This document shows, in pieces, positions 15,975 to 27,017 of a stretch of 39,966 bases of DNA. How positions within the stretch are numbered: the first letter of the stretch is position 1; the number at the start of each line of letters is the position of its first letter. Below the pieces are notes generated by a model, which was not told the DNA's origin, searched no databases, and saw nothing but the letters and a program-made list of their open reading frames with translations. This DNA comes from Spirochaetia bacterium. GTDB lineage: Bacteria > Spirochaetota > Spirochaetia > CADAEX01. The position numbers were made by a program, and so were the translations under genes. The DNA is taken from the NCBI GenBank assembly GCA_017535435.1, contig JAFXTY010000065.1:1-39966 (forward strand), read 5' to 3'.

Positions 15975-16646
15975 ATGAAAAGAGGAAAGAAATTTCAGGA
16001 TGCTGTAAAGAAGTATAACAAACTTGATGTTTATACTTTTGAAGAAGGTGCAAAGCTTGTTAAAGAGCTTGCTTATGCTAAGTTCGATGAGACTGTGGAT
16101 TTCTCAATCAGACTTAACCTTAAGAAAGGTCAGAGCGTCAGAGATACACTGGTTCTTCCACATCAGTTCAAGGGCGAGAAAAAGATTCTCGTTTTCGCTA
16201 AGGGAGCCAAGGCTGAGGAGGCTAAGGCTGCAGGAGCCGCTTATGTCGGCGACAGCGATCTGGTAGAGAAGATCAAGGGCGGCTGGCTTGATTTCGATGT
16301 AGCTGTGGCAACTCCAGACATGATGAAGGATGTAGGTAAGCTGGGTCCTATCCTGGGTAGAAGAGGTCTTATGCCTAACCCAAAGACTCACACTGTGACA
16401 TTCGATATCAAAGAGGCAATTGCCGAGCTTAAGAAGGGACGTACAGAATACAGATCTGACAAGAGCGGTATTGTAAGCGTTTCTATCGGAAAGGTTTCTA
16501 TGGATGCAGCACAGCTGGCAGAGAACATGACAGTTGTAGCTTCCGAGATTGAGAGAAAGCGGCCTGCCGATGCAAAGGGCGATTTTGTCCTTTCTCTGGC
16601 TATCTCTTCAACAATGGGACCTGGCGTCAAGGTTAAGAAGGCTTAA
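15975..16646 (+). CDS. rplA: 50S ribosomal protein L1
   Basis: A 223-residue protein of the mobile L1 stalk, which helps release E-site tRNA; in many bacteria it also represses the rplK-rplA mRNA. Typical motifs: [14 protein letters not shown] near residue 36, [15 protein letters not shown] near 127, and a C-terminal [13 protein letters not shown]. Starts two bases after rplK, with GAGGTGGAG within the rplK end. Confidence 0.98.
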   Translation: MKRGKKFQDAVKKYNKLDVYTFEEGAKLVKELAYAKFDETVDFSIRLNLKKGQSVRDTLVLPHQFKGEKKILVFAKGAKAEEAKAAGAAYVGDSDLVEKIKGGWLDFDVAVATPDMMKDVGKLGPILGRRGLMPNPKTHTVTFDIKEAIAELKKGRTEYRSDKSGIVSVSIGKVSMDAAQLAENMTVVASEIERKRPADAKGDFVLSLAISSTMGPGVKVKKA

Positions 16647-16657
16647 GGAGAGAGACT

Positions 16658-17191
16658 ATGGCAGAATATATTGCAAAATTAAATGACAGCAAGAAAGAAG
16701 CAGTAGCAGATCTCAAGTCAAGATTCGATGGAATCTCAAGCTTTATCTTTACAGATTACAGAGGTCTTACTGTTGCACAGATCACAGAGATCAGAGACAA
16801 GCTCAGAACCAGTGATACAGAATTCAAGGTAGTCAAGAACAGATTTGCCAAGATTGCCATGAAGGATTTGGGAATCACTGATGTGGATGACTTCCTTAAG
16901 GGACCTACTGCAGTTGCAGCAGTTCCAGGAGAATCCAACGAGGTTGCCAAGGCACTGTTTGAATTTGCAAAGGGCGGAATGCCACTGCAGGTCAAGGGTG
17001 CAGTCATCAACGGAGAACTTTTTGATGCAGCAAAGATTGAGGCTTTCTCAAAGCTGCCTGGAAGAACTCAGCTTATTGCTATGTTGATGGGTCTGATGAA
17101 GGCTCCTGTCCAGAAGCTTGCCGCAACACTGCAGGCTATTGTGGACAAGGATGGAAAAGCTGCAGAAGCCGGAGAGGCAAAAGCAGAGTAA
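16658..17191 (+). CDS. rplJ: 50S ribosomal protein L10
   Basis: A 177-residue stalk-base protein that anchors L7/L12 dimers to 23S rRNA. The rRNA-binding N-terminus (FIFTDYRGLTVAQITEIR, VVKNRFAKIA) and the C-terminal helix that carries L12 dimers (QLIAMLMGLMKAPVQKLAATLQAI) are clear. It starts 11 nt after rplA, so the long autoregulatory L10 leader found in some bacteria has no room directly upstream. Confidence 0.97.
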   Translation: MAEYIAKLNDSKKEAVADLKSRFDGISSFIFTDYRGLTVAQITEIRDKLRTSDTEFKVVKNRFAKIAMKDLGITDVDDFLKGPTAVAAVPGESNEVAKALFEFAKGGMPLQVKGAVINGELFDAAKIEAFSKLPGRTQLIAMLMGLMKAPVQKLAATLQAIVDKDGKAAEAGEAKAE

Positions 17192-17265
17192 AAACAATTG
17201 TGGCATTAGTCTTAAATAGTCATGCTACTGCCGCGTAAAAAAAATAAAAAAAAGGAGAAGTTAAT

Positions 17266-17646
17266 ATGGCTACAAAAGATGAAATTCTTGAATCAATCGC
17301 TAATATGACAGTGATGGAGATTGCAGACCTTGTAAAGGCAATGGAAGAGAAGTTCGGAGTATCTGCAGCAGCAGTTGCAGCTCCAGTTGCAGGCGGCGCA
17401 GCCGCAGGCGCAGCACCAGCTGAGGAAGAGAAGACAGAATTCGATGTAATCCTGGCTGCTGTTCCAGCTGACAAGAAGATTCCTTGCATCAAGGTTGTAA
17501 GAGAGCTCACTGGTCTTGGACTGAAAGAAGCAAAAGAGCTTGTTGAAGGAGCTCCAAAGGCTATCAAGGAAGGCGCTTCCAAGGAAGATGCTGATGCTCT
17601 TAAGGCAAAACTTGAGGCTGCTGGTGCAAAAGTTGAGATTAAATAA
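17266..17646 (+). CDS. rplL: 50S ribosomal protein L7/L12
   Basis: A 126-residue acidic stalk protein that recruits and activates translation GTPases. It has an N-terminal dimerisation domain (1-33), an Ala/Gly/Pro-rich hinge (about 38-56) and a C-terminal domain with [23 protein letters not shown]. An A-rich leader with AAAGGAG gives a strong start, as expected for the only multi-copy ribosomal protein. The 74-nt gap after rplJ shows no strong terminator. Confidence 0.98.
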   Translation: MATKDEILESIANMTVMEIADLVKAMEEKFGVSAAAVAAPVAGGAAAGAAPAEEEKTEFDVILAAVPADKKIPCIKVVRELTGLGLKEAKELVEGAPKAIKEGASKEDADALKAKLEAAGAKVEIK

Positions 17647-17689
17647 GCTTGACTTTGATTTCAGAACAGTTTTAGATTTTATATTTTTT

Positions 17690-17746
17690 TTTCATAGGGG
17701 TTGGACTATTTATAGTACAGCCCCTGTTTGTCCATAATATGGACAC
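17690..17746 (+). promoter_or_regulatory. Tandem hairpins between rplL and rpoB (candidate attenuator or processing site)
   Basis: A T-run at about 17683-17692 is followed by hairpin 1 (AGGGG 17696-17700 with CCCCT 17721-17725, with an inner ACTAT/ATAGT stem) and hairpin 2 (TGTCCAT 17729-17735 with ATGGACA 17739-17745). In E. coli the rplL-rpoB gap holds an attenuator and an RNase III site that lower RNA polymerase expression; a parallel role is inferred. Confidence 0.5.
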
Positions 17747-17772
17747 GGGTTTTATCGAGGGAGGCATAGCGA

Positions 17773-20700
17773 ATGCTTGATAGGAAAAAAGCTATTAAGC
17801 GGCATTACATTGTAGGGGATACATATTACGAAGGTGAGTATCATGAGTTCATGGATGTTCCTAACCTGATTGATATTCAGCTTTCTTCCTACGAGAAATT
17901 TTTACAGCTTGAGAAACTCAAGAAAGGCGAAAAGCTTGAGAACCAGGGCCTTGAGGAAGTGTTCAGAAGTACATTCCCTATCGAGAGCCCCAATGGCGAC
18001 ATGACTCTTGATTATGTCGGATATTCCTTGGGCGACAAAAAGAACAAGAAGCTTGATGAGTTTGAATGCAAACAGAAGAACGCTACCTATTCTATCCCTC
18101 TGAAAGCCACAATCAACCTTACATTCTCCACCGGCGAAATCCGGCAGAAAGAGATTTACATGGGCGACATCCCGATGATGACAGACAGAGGTACTTTCAT
18201 CATCAATGGCGCTGAGCGTGTTATTGTAAGCCAGATACACAGATCCCCTGGAGTTGTCTTCTCCTATGAGAAGGACAAGGCACTCTACTCCTCAAGAATC
18301 ATTCCATACAGGGGCTCCTGGCTTGAGTTTGAAATTGATAAGAAAAAAGGGTTTATCTATGCAAAGATAGACCGGAAGAAAAGAATCTTAGGCACTACAT
18401 TCCTCCGTGCTCTCGGTCTGGATTCAAACGAACAGATTATCGAGAGATTCTATGCCATAAAGAAAGCCACTATCCATACTAAGGACGAAAGAAATAAGGA
18501 ATGGGAAGATAAGATTCTTGCCAAGGCAATTTATAAGGACAATGAGAAGCTTTACAATGCGGGCGATGTGGTAAGCCGCAGTATTCTGGAAGAGCTCAAG
18601 CAGGAAGGAATAAAAGAAATTTTTATTGTCGATATCGATAAAAAGACAAAGAATACCCTTCACTCCGATATTATACTCAATTGCCTTAAGAAAGAGAAAA
18701 CAAAAGAGGGCGGCGAGCCTACAAAAGAAGATGCTCTTAAGGAAGTGTTTGATGTCATGTTCCCTGGCGAGCTTTTCTCCAAGGAGAACGGTGAGAAAGA
18801 GCTTCGGAATATGTTCTTCAGCCCCAAGAAATATGATCTGGGCAAAGTGGGCCGCTATAAGCTGAACAAAAAATATATTTTCAAGAATGACAAAGACGAT
18901 GATGAAGAGCAGCGGGATGATTCAGGCGAAACAGTCCTGACCATGGATGATATCATCAATACCATGGGCTTCCTTGTCAAGGTGTTCATCGGTGATGAAA
19001 ATCCTGACGACATTGACCATCTGGGCAACAGAAGAATCCGTTCTGTAGGCGAGCTTCTCACCAACCAGCTCAAGGTGGCGTTCGCAAGAGTTGAGCATAT
19101 TGCAAAAGACAGAATGCAGCTCAAGGAGACCGAAACCTTAAGACCATCTGATCTTATTTCCATCAAGCCTATTGTCACAATAGTAAGAGAGTTCTTCAGC
19201 TCCGACCAGCTTTCCCAGTTCATGGATCAGGTCAACCCGCTGGCAGAGCTTACACATAAGAGAAGACTGAGCGCCCTGGGTACCGGCGGTCTTTCCAGAG
19301 ACAGAGCCGGAAACGAAGTCAGAGACGTACACTTCACCCACTATGGAAGAATGTGTCCTATCGAGACTCCAGAAGGTGCCAACATCGGTCTTATCGTATC
19401 TCTTGCAAACTATACCAAAGTCAACGATTATGGATTCCTTGAGGCTCCATACCGGAAGGTGGAGAAGGGAAGAGCAACCAAGACTGTGAAATATCTGGAT
19501 GCCATGGACGAGGAGAAAAAGATCATCGCCCAGGCCAATGCTGCTCTGGATGCCAAGGGCAACCTGGTGAACGAGCAGGTTTCTGTCCGCAAGGCAGGCA
19601 ACTATTACTCCGAGGACAGAGAAAAAGTTCAGTACATAGATGTTTCACCTAAGCAGGTAATCTCTGTATCCACTTCATTGGTTCCATTCATCGAACATGA
19701 TGATGCCAACAGAGCTCTTATGGGCTCCAACATGATGAGACAGGCTGTTCCACTGCTGTTCCCCGAGGCTCCTATTGTAGGAACCGGAATGGAAGGAAGG
19801 ACAGCATATGACTCCGGCGTTGTTGTAAAGGCTAAGAGATCTGGAAAAGTCTCCTATGTCTCATCCAACCGTGTTGATATAATTCCTGACGAAGATCCTA
19901 AGGCAGTGGATTCCTACCGGCTCCAGAAGTACCAGCGGACAAACCAGGACACATGCTTCTCCCAGAAACCTATTGTGGCTCTGGATGAGAAAATAGAGAA
20001 GGGCGAGGTTATCGCAGACGGCCCGGCCACAGACGATGGCGAGCTGGCTCTTGGACGGAACGTTCTGGTAGGGTTTATCCCATGGAACGGATATAACTAC
20101 GAGGATGCTATCCTTATCTCCGAGAGAGTTGTCAAGGAAGATATTTTCACATCCATCCATCTGAGCGAGTTTGAGGCAGAAGTCCGGGAGAACAAGACCG
20201 GTGCCGACAGACTTACCCGGGATATCCCCAATGTAAGCGAGAAGAAGCTTGAGAACCTGGACGAGGAAGGAATTGTACGCATCGGTGCCAAGGTTAAAGC
20301 CAACGATATTCTGGTTGGAAAAGTGACACCTAAGGCAGAGAACGATTCCACTCCGGAGCTTAAGCTGCTCCGCACACTTTTCGGCGACAAGGCAAAGGAT
20401 GTGAAGGATACCTGCCGCAGGGTTCCAGCAGGAGTAAGCGGTACTGTAATTGATGTTCAGCGCCTTAAGAAGTCCGAAGGCGACGAGCTTAGCCCTGGAG
20501 TTGAGGAGATAGTCAAAGTGATCATCGCAACCAAGCGTAAGCTCAGGGCCGGCGACAAGCTGGCAGGACGCCACGGAAACAAGGGTGTTGTATCCAGAAT
20601 CCTTCCGGAAGAGGATATGCCATACCTGGCAGACGGTACTCCGCTTGATATCTGTCTTAACCCGCTGGGTGTACCTTCCCGTATGAACCTGGGTCAGCTT

Positions 20701-21300
20701 ATGGAGTCCAGCCTTGGACTTGCAGGCCTTGCGTTGAACGAGAAATATGCAGTTCCTGTATTCCAGTCTGCTACTAACGATATGATCTCAAAGCTCCTTA
20801 AGAAGGGCGGTCAGCCGGAGAATTCAAAGGCAATTCTCTACGACGGTCTTACAGGCGAGCCTTTCGAGAATCCTATAATGATCGGCTGTGCATATATGCT
20901 CAAGCTCAACCACCTGGTTGATGACAAGATGCATGCCCGCTCCACAGGTCCTTATTCCCTTATTACCCAGCAGCCTCTGGGTGGAAAGGCCCAGTTCGGT
21001 GGCCAGAGACTTGGAGAGATGGAGGTATGGGCACTGGAGGCTTATGGTGCCGCAAACACACTGCAGGAATTCCTTACAATCAAATCAGACGATATGAATG
21101 GACGGACCAAGACATATGAGAATATTGTAAAGGGCGAATCCAATACACAGGCTGGTATTCCAGAGTCCTTCAATGTTCTTGTTCAGGAGCTCCGTGGATT
21201 GGCACTGGATATGTCCCTGTGGAATGACAAGGGAGAGCAGATTCCTCTTACCGAGAAGGACGAGGAATTGATCAAACAGCCGGCTGGAAAGCAATTTTGA
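17773..21300 (+). CDS. rpoB: DNA-directed RNA polymerase subunit beta
   Basis: The 1175-residue beta subunit, of normal spirochaete length. The rifampicin region is at about 480-505 ([19 protein letters not shown]); catalytic and lobe motifs continue through [35 protein letters not shown], the [17 protein letters not shown] segment and the C-terminal [25 protein letters not shown] clamp. At E. coli 531 it has Ser (S500). Other normally conserved pocket positions differ: V487 (E. coli N518), T504 (P535), N514 (F545), A536 (P567). GGAGG 8 nt upstream sets the start; rpoC follows after 18 nt. Confidence 0.98.
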   Translation: MLDRKKAIKRHYIVGDTYYEGEYHEFMDVPNLIDIQLSSYEKFLQLEKLKKGEKLENQGLEEVFRSTFPIESPNGDMTLDYVGYSLGDKKNKKLDEFECKQKNATYSIPLKATINLTFSTGEIRQKEIYMGDIPMMTDRGTFIINGAERVIVSQIHRSPGVVFSYEKDKALYSSRIIPYRGSWLEFEIDKKKGFIYAKIDRKKRILGTTFLRALGLDSNEQIIERFYAIKKATIHTKDERNKEWEDKILAKAIYKDNEKLYNAGDVVSRSILEELKQEGIKEIFIVDIDKKTKNTLHSDIILNCLKKEKTKEGGEPTKEDALKEVFDVMFPGELFSKENGEKELRNMFFSPKKYDLGKVGRYKLNKKYIFKNDKDDDEEQRDDSGETVLTMDDIINTMGFLVKVFIGDENPDDIDHLGNRRIRSVGELLTNQLKVAFARVEHIAKDRMQLKETETLRPSDLISIKPIVTIVREFFSSDQLSQFMDQVNPLAELTHKRRLSALGTGGLSRDRAGNEVRDVHFTHYGRMCPIETPEGANIGLIVSLANYTKVNDYGFLEAPYRKVEKGRATKTVKYLDAMDEEKKIIAQANAALDAKGNLVNEQVSVRKAGNYYSEDREKVQYIDVSPKQVISVSTSLVPFIEHDDANRALMGSNMMRQAVPLLFPEAPIVGTGMEGRTAYDSGVVVKAKRSGKVSYVSSNRVDIIPDEDPKAVDSYRLQKYQRTNQDTCFSQKPIVALDEKIEKGEVIADGPATDDGELALGRNVLVGFIPWNGYNYEDAILISERVVKEDIFTSIHLSEFEAEVRENKTGADRLTRDIPNVSEKKLENLDEEGIVRIGAKVKANDILVGKVTPKAENDSTPELKLLRTLFGDKAKDVKDTCRRVPAGVSGTVIDVQRLKKSEGDELSPGVEEIVKVIIATKRKLRAGDKLAGRHGNKGVVSRILPEEDMPYLADGTPLDICLNPLGVPSRMNLGQLMESSLGLAGLALNEKYAVPVFQSATNDMISKLLKKGGQPENSKAILYDGLTGEPFENPIMIGCAYMLKLNHLVDDKMHARSTGPYSLITQQPLGGKAQFGGQRLGEMEVWALEAYGAANTLQEFLTIKSDDMNGRTKTYENIVKGESNTQAGIPESFNVLVQELRGLALDMSLWNDKGEQIPLTEKDEELIKQPAGKQF

Positions 21301-21318
21301 TGGAAGGGTGATATAGTT

Positions 21319-24300
21319 ATGATAAAAGATATGCAGGAATTTGACAGTATTTTAATTAAACTTGCTTCTCCAGAACAGATTAGAAAATGGTCCTATGGAG
21401 AGGTCAAGAAATCCGAGACTATAAACTATAGAAGCCAGGAACCGGAAGATGACGGTCTTTTCTGCCGTAAGATCTTCGGAACCACCAAAGACTGGGAATG
21501 TAAATGCGGAAAATTCAAGTCAATCCGCTATAAGGGTGTGAAGTGTGAGCGCTGTGGTGTGGAGGTAACCCATTCCAGAGTCAGAAGAGAGAGAATGGGA
21601 CATATCGAGCTTGCCGCTCCTGTTGCCCACATCTGGTATTACCGCTCTGTCCCTTCCCCCATCGGTCTTCTCTTGAATCTCTCGTCATCAGACCTCAGAT
21701 CAGTTCTCTATTACGAGAAGTATATTGTCATTGATGCAGGTAATGAAGAGGATACCAAGCTGCATAAGTTCCAGGTTCTCACCGAGGATGAATACAACAA
21801 GGCAAAGGATAAGTTCGGCCAGGGCTTCACTGCCGATACAGGTGCAGATGCCATTAAAATTCTTCTTAAGGAGCTTGATCTTCAGGATCTGGCAAAGACT
21901 CTCAGAGACGAGATGAAGAAAAAGGATGGCAAGGTAGATAAGAAGCATCTTAAGCGGCTTAAGATCGTGGATGATTTCCTTAAGTCCAAGATCAACCCAA
22001 GCTGGATGATTCTGGATGTAATTCCTGTAATTCCACCGGACCTCCGTCCTATGACACCGATGGAAGGCGGCCGTTTCGCCACATCTGATCTTAACGATCT
22101 TTATAGAAGAGTTATCAATAGAAACAACAGACTTAAGAAAGTCCAGGCCATGGGTGCACCATCTATCCTGCTCCGCAGCGAGAAGCGTATGCTTCAGGAA
22201 GCAGTTGATGCCCTCCTTGACAACTCAAAGAAAAAGAAGATGGCCAAGGGAACCAGCAACAGACCTGCAAAATCACTTTCCGATATGCTCAAGGGAAAGC
22301 AGGGACGGTTCCGCCAGAACCTTCTTGGAAAGAGAGTTGACTACTCCGGCCGTTCTGTAATTGTTGTAGGACCTGAACTGAAGTTCCATCAGTGCGGTCT
22401 TCCTGAAAAAATGGCTTTGGAGCTCTACAAGCCTTTCATAATGAAGAAGCTTGTGGAGAAAGAGATTGTATATAACATTAAGAAAGCAAAGACCCTTGTA
22501 GAAGAAGCGGCCGATGAAGTTTGGGGCATTCTTGACGAGGTAGTCAAGGAACATCCGGTTATGCTCAACCGTGCACCTACACTGCACCGTCTTGGAATCC
22601 AGGCCTTTGAGCCGGTTCTTGTAGAAGGCAAGGCTATAAAGCTGCATCCACTGGTATGCCGTGCGTTCAACGCCGACTTCGACGGAGACCAGATGGCAGT
22701 CCATCTGCCTCTTACCCAGGCTGCCCAGATTGAGTGCTGGACACTTATGATGTCCATCAACAACCTGCTGGACCCTGCAAGCGGTAACCCCATTGTATTC
22801 CCATCTCTGGATATGGTTCTGGGTATCTACCAGCTGACTATTGCAAAGCCATACGAAGAGATTGTCACAAGCAATGGAGAGAAAAAGCTTAAGGTAAGAT
22901 GTTTCTCTTCCTTCGACGAAGTGCTTCAGGCTCTGGATTCAAGGACCATCAGGTTCCAGGATGTCATCAAGATCAAAGTTGTTGATGGCAAAGTAGTGGG
23001 CAAGAAGGTGGACGAGAAGCTGGAGGGCCAGTATATCCTGACAACTCCTGGACGTCTTCTGTTCAACGAACCGCTTCCAGATGTGCTTGAGTTCCACAAT
23101 GGTCCTTTCTTCGACGGTCTTACAGAGAAGAAGTGGATGCTTGGTGCTGACGACAAAGACAAGAAGAATTGGCTTAAGGGCTATATAGACAAGGACCTTA
23201 AGAAGATTATCTTCGAAACATACAAGAAGTTAGGCTCTTCTGTCACAATCCAGCTTCTTGATGCAGTAAAAGCTCTGGGCTTCAAATATGCCACAAAGTT
23301 CGGTTCCACAATCAGTATGGCAGATATCATTGTTCCGCCGGAAAAGAAAGAGCGGATAGAAAAAGCCATGGAGAGAGTCAAGGACATACAGTCTCAGTTC
23401 AACCAGGGAAAGATTACCGAGAAAGAGCGGTTCGAAAATGTCACCAACGTATGGAGTATGACTGCCGAGAAGCTTACCGAAGATCTTATGAAGCGGCTTG
23501 AAGAGGACCGCCAGGGCTTCAACCCGGTATATATGATGACCAACTCCGGAGCCAGAGGTAGCCGTACACAGCTTAGACAGCTGGCAGGAATGAGAGGCCT
23601 TATGAACAAACCTAATGGCGATATCATCGAGCTGGCAATCCGTTCCAACTTCAAGGAAGGTCTTTCCATCATCGAGTTCTTCATCTCCTGTAACGGAGCT
23701 AGAAAAGGTCTTGCCGATACAGCCCTCAAGACATCCAACGCAGGTTACCTTACCAGACGTCTTGTAGATATTGCACAGGATGTTGTAGTAGAGGAAGAGG
23801 ACTGTGGAACCATCAATGGTATGGATATAAGTGCTCTTAAGGCAGGTGAGAAAGTTGAAGAAACCCTTGCTGACAGAATAGAGGGAAGATTCACCCTTGA
23901 GCAGGTCAAGCATCCGATTACTCATGAGCTTATCCTGGATATGAACCAGGAGATCACCGAGGCCAAGGCCAAGGAGATCGAGGCAGCCGGTATCGAGACA
24001 GTCCGGATCAGAAGCGTCCTTACCTGCGACTCCAAGCATGGTGTATGCCGGAAGTGTTATGGTTGGAACCTGGCTAATAACAGGCCTGTCGAGATAGGAG
24101 AGGCTGTCGGAATTATCGCAGCTCAGTCCATCGGTCAGCCTGGTACCCAGCTTACCATGAGAACATTCCATACTGGTGGTACAGCAGACAAGGCCAGCGA
24201 GAAAAACGAGATCAAACGTGATTTCCCTGTATATGTGAAAGAGATTCACGGAAATACTGTATTGAATGAGAATGGTATCAATATCTTCACTAGAAAGGGA

Positions 24301-25743
24301 TACCTTATTGTCAATAAGATTCTTATTGCAAGAGACATCAAGGACATCGACAAGCTGCTGGTTGAGGACTGGGAGATGGTTACTCCTGGCAAGCCGCTTT
24401 TCAAGAAGGGCAAGGAGACAGTCAATGCCACCAACAAGGCTTATGTCCATGTGTTTGGCGACAAGCTCCTTTCTCTCGGCATAGAGCAGAAAATCGACAT
24501 CAAGAGCGGAACCGAGCTTTTCATAAAGGCAGACAGCTGTGTTGAGGCTGATACAGCCATGGCTAAGTTCGACCCGTTCAACGAGCCTATCATTGCAGAA
24601 TACTCTGGCTATATCAAGTATCATGATCTTAATGATAAGACCATGAAAGAGGTTATCAACGCAAAGAACGGCAAGAATGAGAAGAGAATCATAGAGTTCA
24701 ACGACGAGGCTCTGGATCCGAGAATCTCCATTGTTGATGAGAATGAAAATGAGTTAGTCACCTACTATCTACCTGGAAATTCTTATGTGCTTGTTGATGA
24801 ATTCAAGGCAACTGACAAGAAAAACAAGAAGGATAAAAAGGAAAGAGTACAGATCAAAGCAGGAACAACTTTGGCCAAGATGGATAAGAATATGACCAAG
24901 GCAACAGATATCACCGGAGACCTTCCACGGGTCGAGGAGCTGTTCGAGGCCAGAATTCCAAAGAATCCTGCAGTTCTTGCCATGGTTTCCGGAACTGTCA
25001 AGTTCTATGGAAAGAGCAAGGGCAAGAGAAACATCATTATCACCGATGAACAGGGAAGAGAATTCAAGCACCTTGTTCCTATGGGCAAGAACCTGCTTGT
25101 CCGTGACGGCGATAAGGTTGAAGCAGGCGAGAAGCTTTGTGACGGCGAGAAGAATCCGCACGATATCCTGAATATCCTTGGAGAGAATGCACTCCAGTCT
25201 TACCTTATGAACGAGGTTCTCAAGGTATATAAGAAGGTTGGTGTAAGGATCAACGACAAGCATATCGGTGTAATTATCCGCCAGATGCTTAGAAAGGTGG
25301 AGATTGCTCATGTGGGCGACACCAAGTTCATCCTTGGCAGCCAGGAGGATAAGGTCAAGTTCCAGGAAGAGAACAAGCGTGTTATCGATGCAAAAGGCGC
25401 TCCGGCTGTGGCAAGGTCCAAGCTCCTTGGAATCACCAAGGCATCGCTGGCCATCGAGTCCTTCCTGTCGGCAGCTTCCTTCCAGGAGACCACCAAGGTT
25501 CTTACCAATGCAGCTATCGAGGGTAAGATGGACCACCTCCATGGACTTAAGGAGAACCTGCTTATAGGTCACCTTATTCCTGCAGGAACAGGAAACAAGA
25601 TGTACCGCAATGTCAAGCTTTATAACAAGCAGAACGAGGACCTGGACCTGGTGGTGCAGGAGGTGCTGGAGAGACGGAAGCAGGAGGCGCAGGAAGCTGC
25701 CGAGAGCGGTCCGAAACAGCGCAGTATTGAGGATCTTGAGTAG
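21319..25743 (+). CDS. rpoC: DNA-directed RNA polymerase subunit beta'
   Basis: The 1474-residue beta' subunit, somewhat longer than E. coli's 1407. The catalytic Mg2+-binding NADFDGDQ motif is at residues 451-458. The N-terminal zinc site ([20 protein letters not shown]) and second zinc site (C-x6-C-x2-C segment [14 protein letters not shown]) are complete. The trigger-loop/bridge-helix regions ([40 protein letters not shown]) are intact. The Lys/Glu-rich C-terminal tail ([13 protein letters not shown]...) is a lineage extension. It is cotranscribed with rpoB. Confidence 0.98.
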   Translation: MIKDMQEFDSILIKLASPEQIRKWSYGEVKKSETINYRSQEPEDDGLFCRKIFGTTKDWECKCGKFKSIRYKGVKCERCGVEVTHSRVRRERMGHIELAAPVAHIWYYRSVPSPIGLLLNLSSSDLRSVLYYEKYIVIDAGNEEDTKLHKFQVLTEDEYNKAKDKFGQGFTADTGADAIKILLKELDLQDLAKTLRDEMKKKDGKVDKKHLKRLKIVDDFLKSKINPSWMILDVIPVIPPDLRPMTPMEGGRFATSDLNDLYRRVINRNNRLKKVQAMGAPSILLRSEKRMLQEAVDALLDNSKKKKMAKGTSNRPAKSLSDMLKGKQGRFRQNLLGKRVDYSGRSVIVVGPELKFHQCGLPEKMALELYKPFIMKKLVEKEIVYNIKKAKTLVEEAADEVWGILDEVVKEHPVMLNRAPTLHRLGIQAFEPVLVEGKAIKLHPLVCRAFNADFDGDQMAVHLPLTQAAQIECWTLMMSINNLLDPASGNPIVFPSLDMVLGIYQLTIAKPYEEIVTSNGEKKLKVRCFSSFDEVLQALDSRTIRFQDVIKIKVVDGKVVGKKVDEKLEGQYILTTPGRLLFNEPLPDVLEFHNGPFFDGLTEKKWMLGADDKDKKNWLKGYIDKDLKKIIFETYKKLGSSVTIQLLDAVKALGFKYATKFGSTISMADIIVPPEKKERIEKAMERVKDIQSQFNQGKITEKERFENVTNVWSMTAEKLTEDLMKRLEEDRQGFNPVYMMTNSGARGSRTQLRQLAGMRGLMNKPNGDIIELAIRSNFKEGLSIIEFFISCNGARKGLADTALKTSNAGYLTRRLVDIAQDVVVEEEDCGTINGMDISALKAGEKVEETLADRIEGRFTLEQVKHPITHELILDMNQEITEAKAKEIEAAGIETVRIRSVLTCDSKHGVCRKCYGWNLANNRPVEIGEAVGIIAAQSIGQPGTQLTMRTFHTGGTADKASEKNEIKRDFPVYVKEIHGNTVLNENGINIFTRKGYLIVNKILIARDIKDIDKLLVEDWEMVTPGKPLFKKGKETVNATNKAYVHVFGDKLLSLGIEQKIDIKSGTELFIKADSCVEADTAMAKFDPFNEPIIAEYSGYIKYHDLNDKTMKEVINAKNGKNEKRIIEFNDEALDPRISIVDENENELVTYYLPGNSYVLVDEFKATDKKNKKDKKERVQIKAGTTLAKMDKNMTKATDITGDLPRVEELFEARIPKNPAVLAMVSGTVKFYGKSKGKRNIIITDEQGREFKHLVPMGKNLLVRDGDKVEAGEKLCDGEKNPHDILNILGENALQSYLMNEVLKVYKKVGVRINDKHIGVIIRQMLRKVEIAHVGDTKFILGSQEDKVKFQEENKRVIDAKGAPAVARSKLLGITKASLAIESFLSAASFQETTKVLTNAAIEGKMDHLHGLKENLLIGHLIPAGTGNKMYRNVKLYNKQNEDLDLVVQEVLERRKQEAQEAAESGPKQRSIEDLE

Positions 25744-25849
25744 GGAATATTATCCCACTTGACTTTTTCCAGTCAGATTGTTAATCTAATGTTCTGGAAA
25801 AAATAGGGCAGTTTTGTCTGCCGAAAACTATATAGGAGAAGGTTGTTAA
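25744..25849 (+). promoter_or_regulatory. Structured gap between rpoC and rpsL, with possible promoter
   Basis: A 9-bp stem (TTTTTCCAG 25764-25772 with CTGGAAAAA 25794-25802) encloses AGATT/AATCT, and a second small hairpin GGCAG/CTGCC follows near 25807-25822. TTGACT at 25759-25764 could be a -35, but its -10 (TAATCT) is poor. This may be a bidirectional attenuator or RNA-processing site separating the rpo and str parts. Confidence 0.4.
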
Positions 25850-26224
25850 ATGCCTACAATTAATCAGTTAATCAGAAAAGGTAGAAAAGCGGTCAAGAAA
25901 AAGACCAAATCTCCTGCTCTTGAAAGCTGCCCTCAGAAAAGAGGAGTATGTACAAGAGTTATGACTGTAACACCTAAGAAGCCTAACTCAGCACTCAGAA
26001 AGGTTGCCAGAGTAAGACTTTCAAACGGTATCGAAGTTACAGCTTACATCCCTGGTATCGGACATAACCTGCAGGAGCACTCTGTAATCCTGCTCAGAGG
26101 TGGAAGAGTAAAGGACCTCCCTGGTGTAAGATATCATATCATCAGAGGTGCAAAGGATACCCTTGGTGTAGAAGACAGAAAGAGATCACGTTCTAAATAC
26201 GGAACAAAGAAACCAAAGGCTTGA
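25850..26224 (+). CDS. rpsL: 30S ribosomal protein S12
   Basis: A 124-residue decoding-centre protein. [31 protein letters not shown] and [13 protein letters not shown] are all present. The lysines whose mutation gives streptomycin resistance in E. coli (K43 in TPKKPNS, K88 in RVKDLPG) are wild type. AGGAG precedes the start. rpsG follows 15 nt after the stop; the classic fusA does not follow rpsG. Confidence 0.98.
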   Translation: MPTINQLIRKGRKAVKKKTKSPALESCPQKRGVCTRVMTVTPKKPNSALRKVARVRLSNGIEVTAYIPGIGHNLQEHSVILLRGGRVKDLPGVRYHIIRGAKDTLGVEDRKRSRSKYGTKKPKA

Positions 26225-26239
26225 TAGAGGAACGTATAA

Positions 26240-26710
26240 ATGTCTAGAAGAAGCGGTGCTACAAAAAGAGAATTTATTCCAGATCCACGGTACAACAGTA
26301 CAGTGGTTGCAAAATTCATTACACGCATGATGTTTGATGGCAAGAAATCAATCAGCACAAAGATCATGTATGATGCAATGGAATTCCTTGGCAAAAAGAC
26401 AGACAAGGAACCTATCGAGGCCCTTACAGCAGCCCTTGAGAATGTTAAGCCTGTTGTAGAGGTTAAGTCCAGAAGAGTAGGTGGTTCCACCTATCAGGTT
26501 CCAATGGAAATAAGAGAGTCCAGAAGAGAAGCTCTGGCCATGAGATGGATTATCCAGGCTTCCAGATCCAGAAATGGAAAAACTATGGGCGAAAAGCTGG
26601 GTGCTGAGCTGCTTGATGCATTCAATTCAACAGGTACAGCATTCAAGAAAAAGGAAGATACCCACAAGATGGCAGAGGCCAACAAGGCATTCTCCCATTA
26701 TCGTTGGTAG
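26240..26710 (+). CDS. rpsG: 30S ribosomal protein S7
   Basis: A 156-residue head protein of the small subunit, nucleating 16S rRNA 3' domain assembly and contacting the E-site tRNA. Matches S7 throughout: [52 protein letters not shown], and a C-terminal [21 protein letters not shown] lies upstream. Confidence 0.98.
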   Translation: MSRRSGATKREFIPDPRYNSTVVAKFITRMMFDGKKSISTKIMYDAMEFLGKKTDKEPIEALTAALENVKPVVEVKSRRVGGSTYQVPMEIRESRREALAMRWIIQASRSRNGKTMGEKLGAELLDAFNSTGTAFKKKEDTHKMAEANKAFSHYRW

Positions 26711-27017
26711 TCTAAATAGCCCTTTTTTCGTTGAAAATTGGGCTATAAACCATTTATTTGCTTGATTTTATCACATTTTAGTATTGCCAAAATATTCTGC
26801 TTGTGATAAAACAAGATGAAATAGGTCGTTTTTCTACGGCCATTTGTGCATTTGGTTGAGCCAAACCAATTGCTCGGAGCTGCCTGCGGCAGCTGGAGTG
26901 GTAAGGTGGTGATACTGTCATTCATATCTTTTTGAATAATAGTGTTGTCATCTTTTTATCTCAATTATTTTTTGAAAATGAATTTTTTTAAGTATTAGAT
27001 TCTTTAGGAGGAAACTA
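26711..27017 (+). other. 307-nt structured gap between rpsG and tuf
   Basis: No gene is supportable here. Besides the hairpin after rpsG it holds a long imperfect stem (CTTGATTTTATCACA 26761-26775 with TGTGATAAAACAAG 26802-26815), a GGTCG/CGGCC-type stem near 26824-26841, TTGGTT/AACCAA (26852-26857, 26864-26869) and a perfect AGCTGCC/GGCAGCT hairpin (26878-26884, 26888-26894). An A/T-rich stretch with possible but unconvincing promoter elements follows, ending in TTAGGAGG before tuf. fusA, expected here in many bacteria, is absent. Confidence 0.6.
26714..26747 (+). terminator. Hairpin after rpsG, probable weak terminator
   Basis: Arms ATAGCCC (26716-26722) and GGGCTAT (26740-26746) enclose an inner TTTTC/GAAAA stem with a 3-nt loop. 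The downstream sequence is only moderately T-rich, so termination may be partial. Confidence 0.45.

Noticed and set aside
23230-24624. Open frame of 464 codons antisense to rpoC
   Set aside because: No recognisable domain and no ribosome-binding site; explained by codon bias in rpoC.
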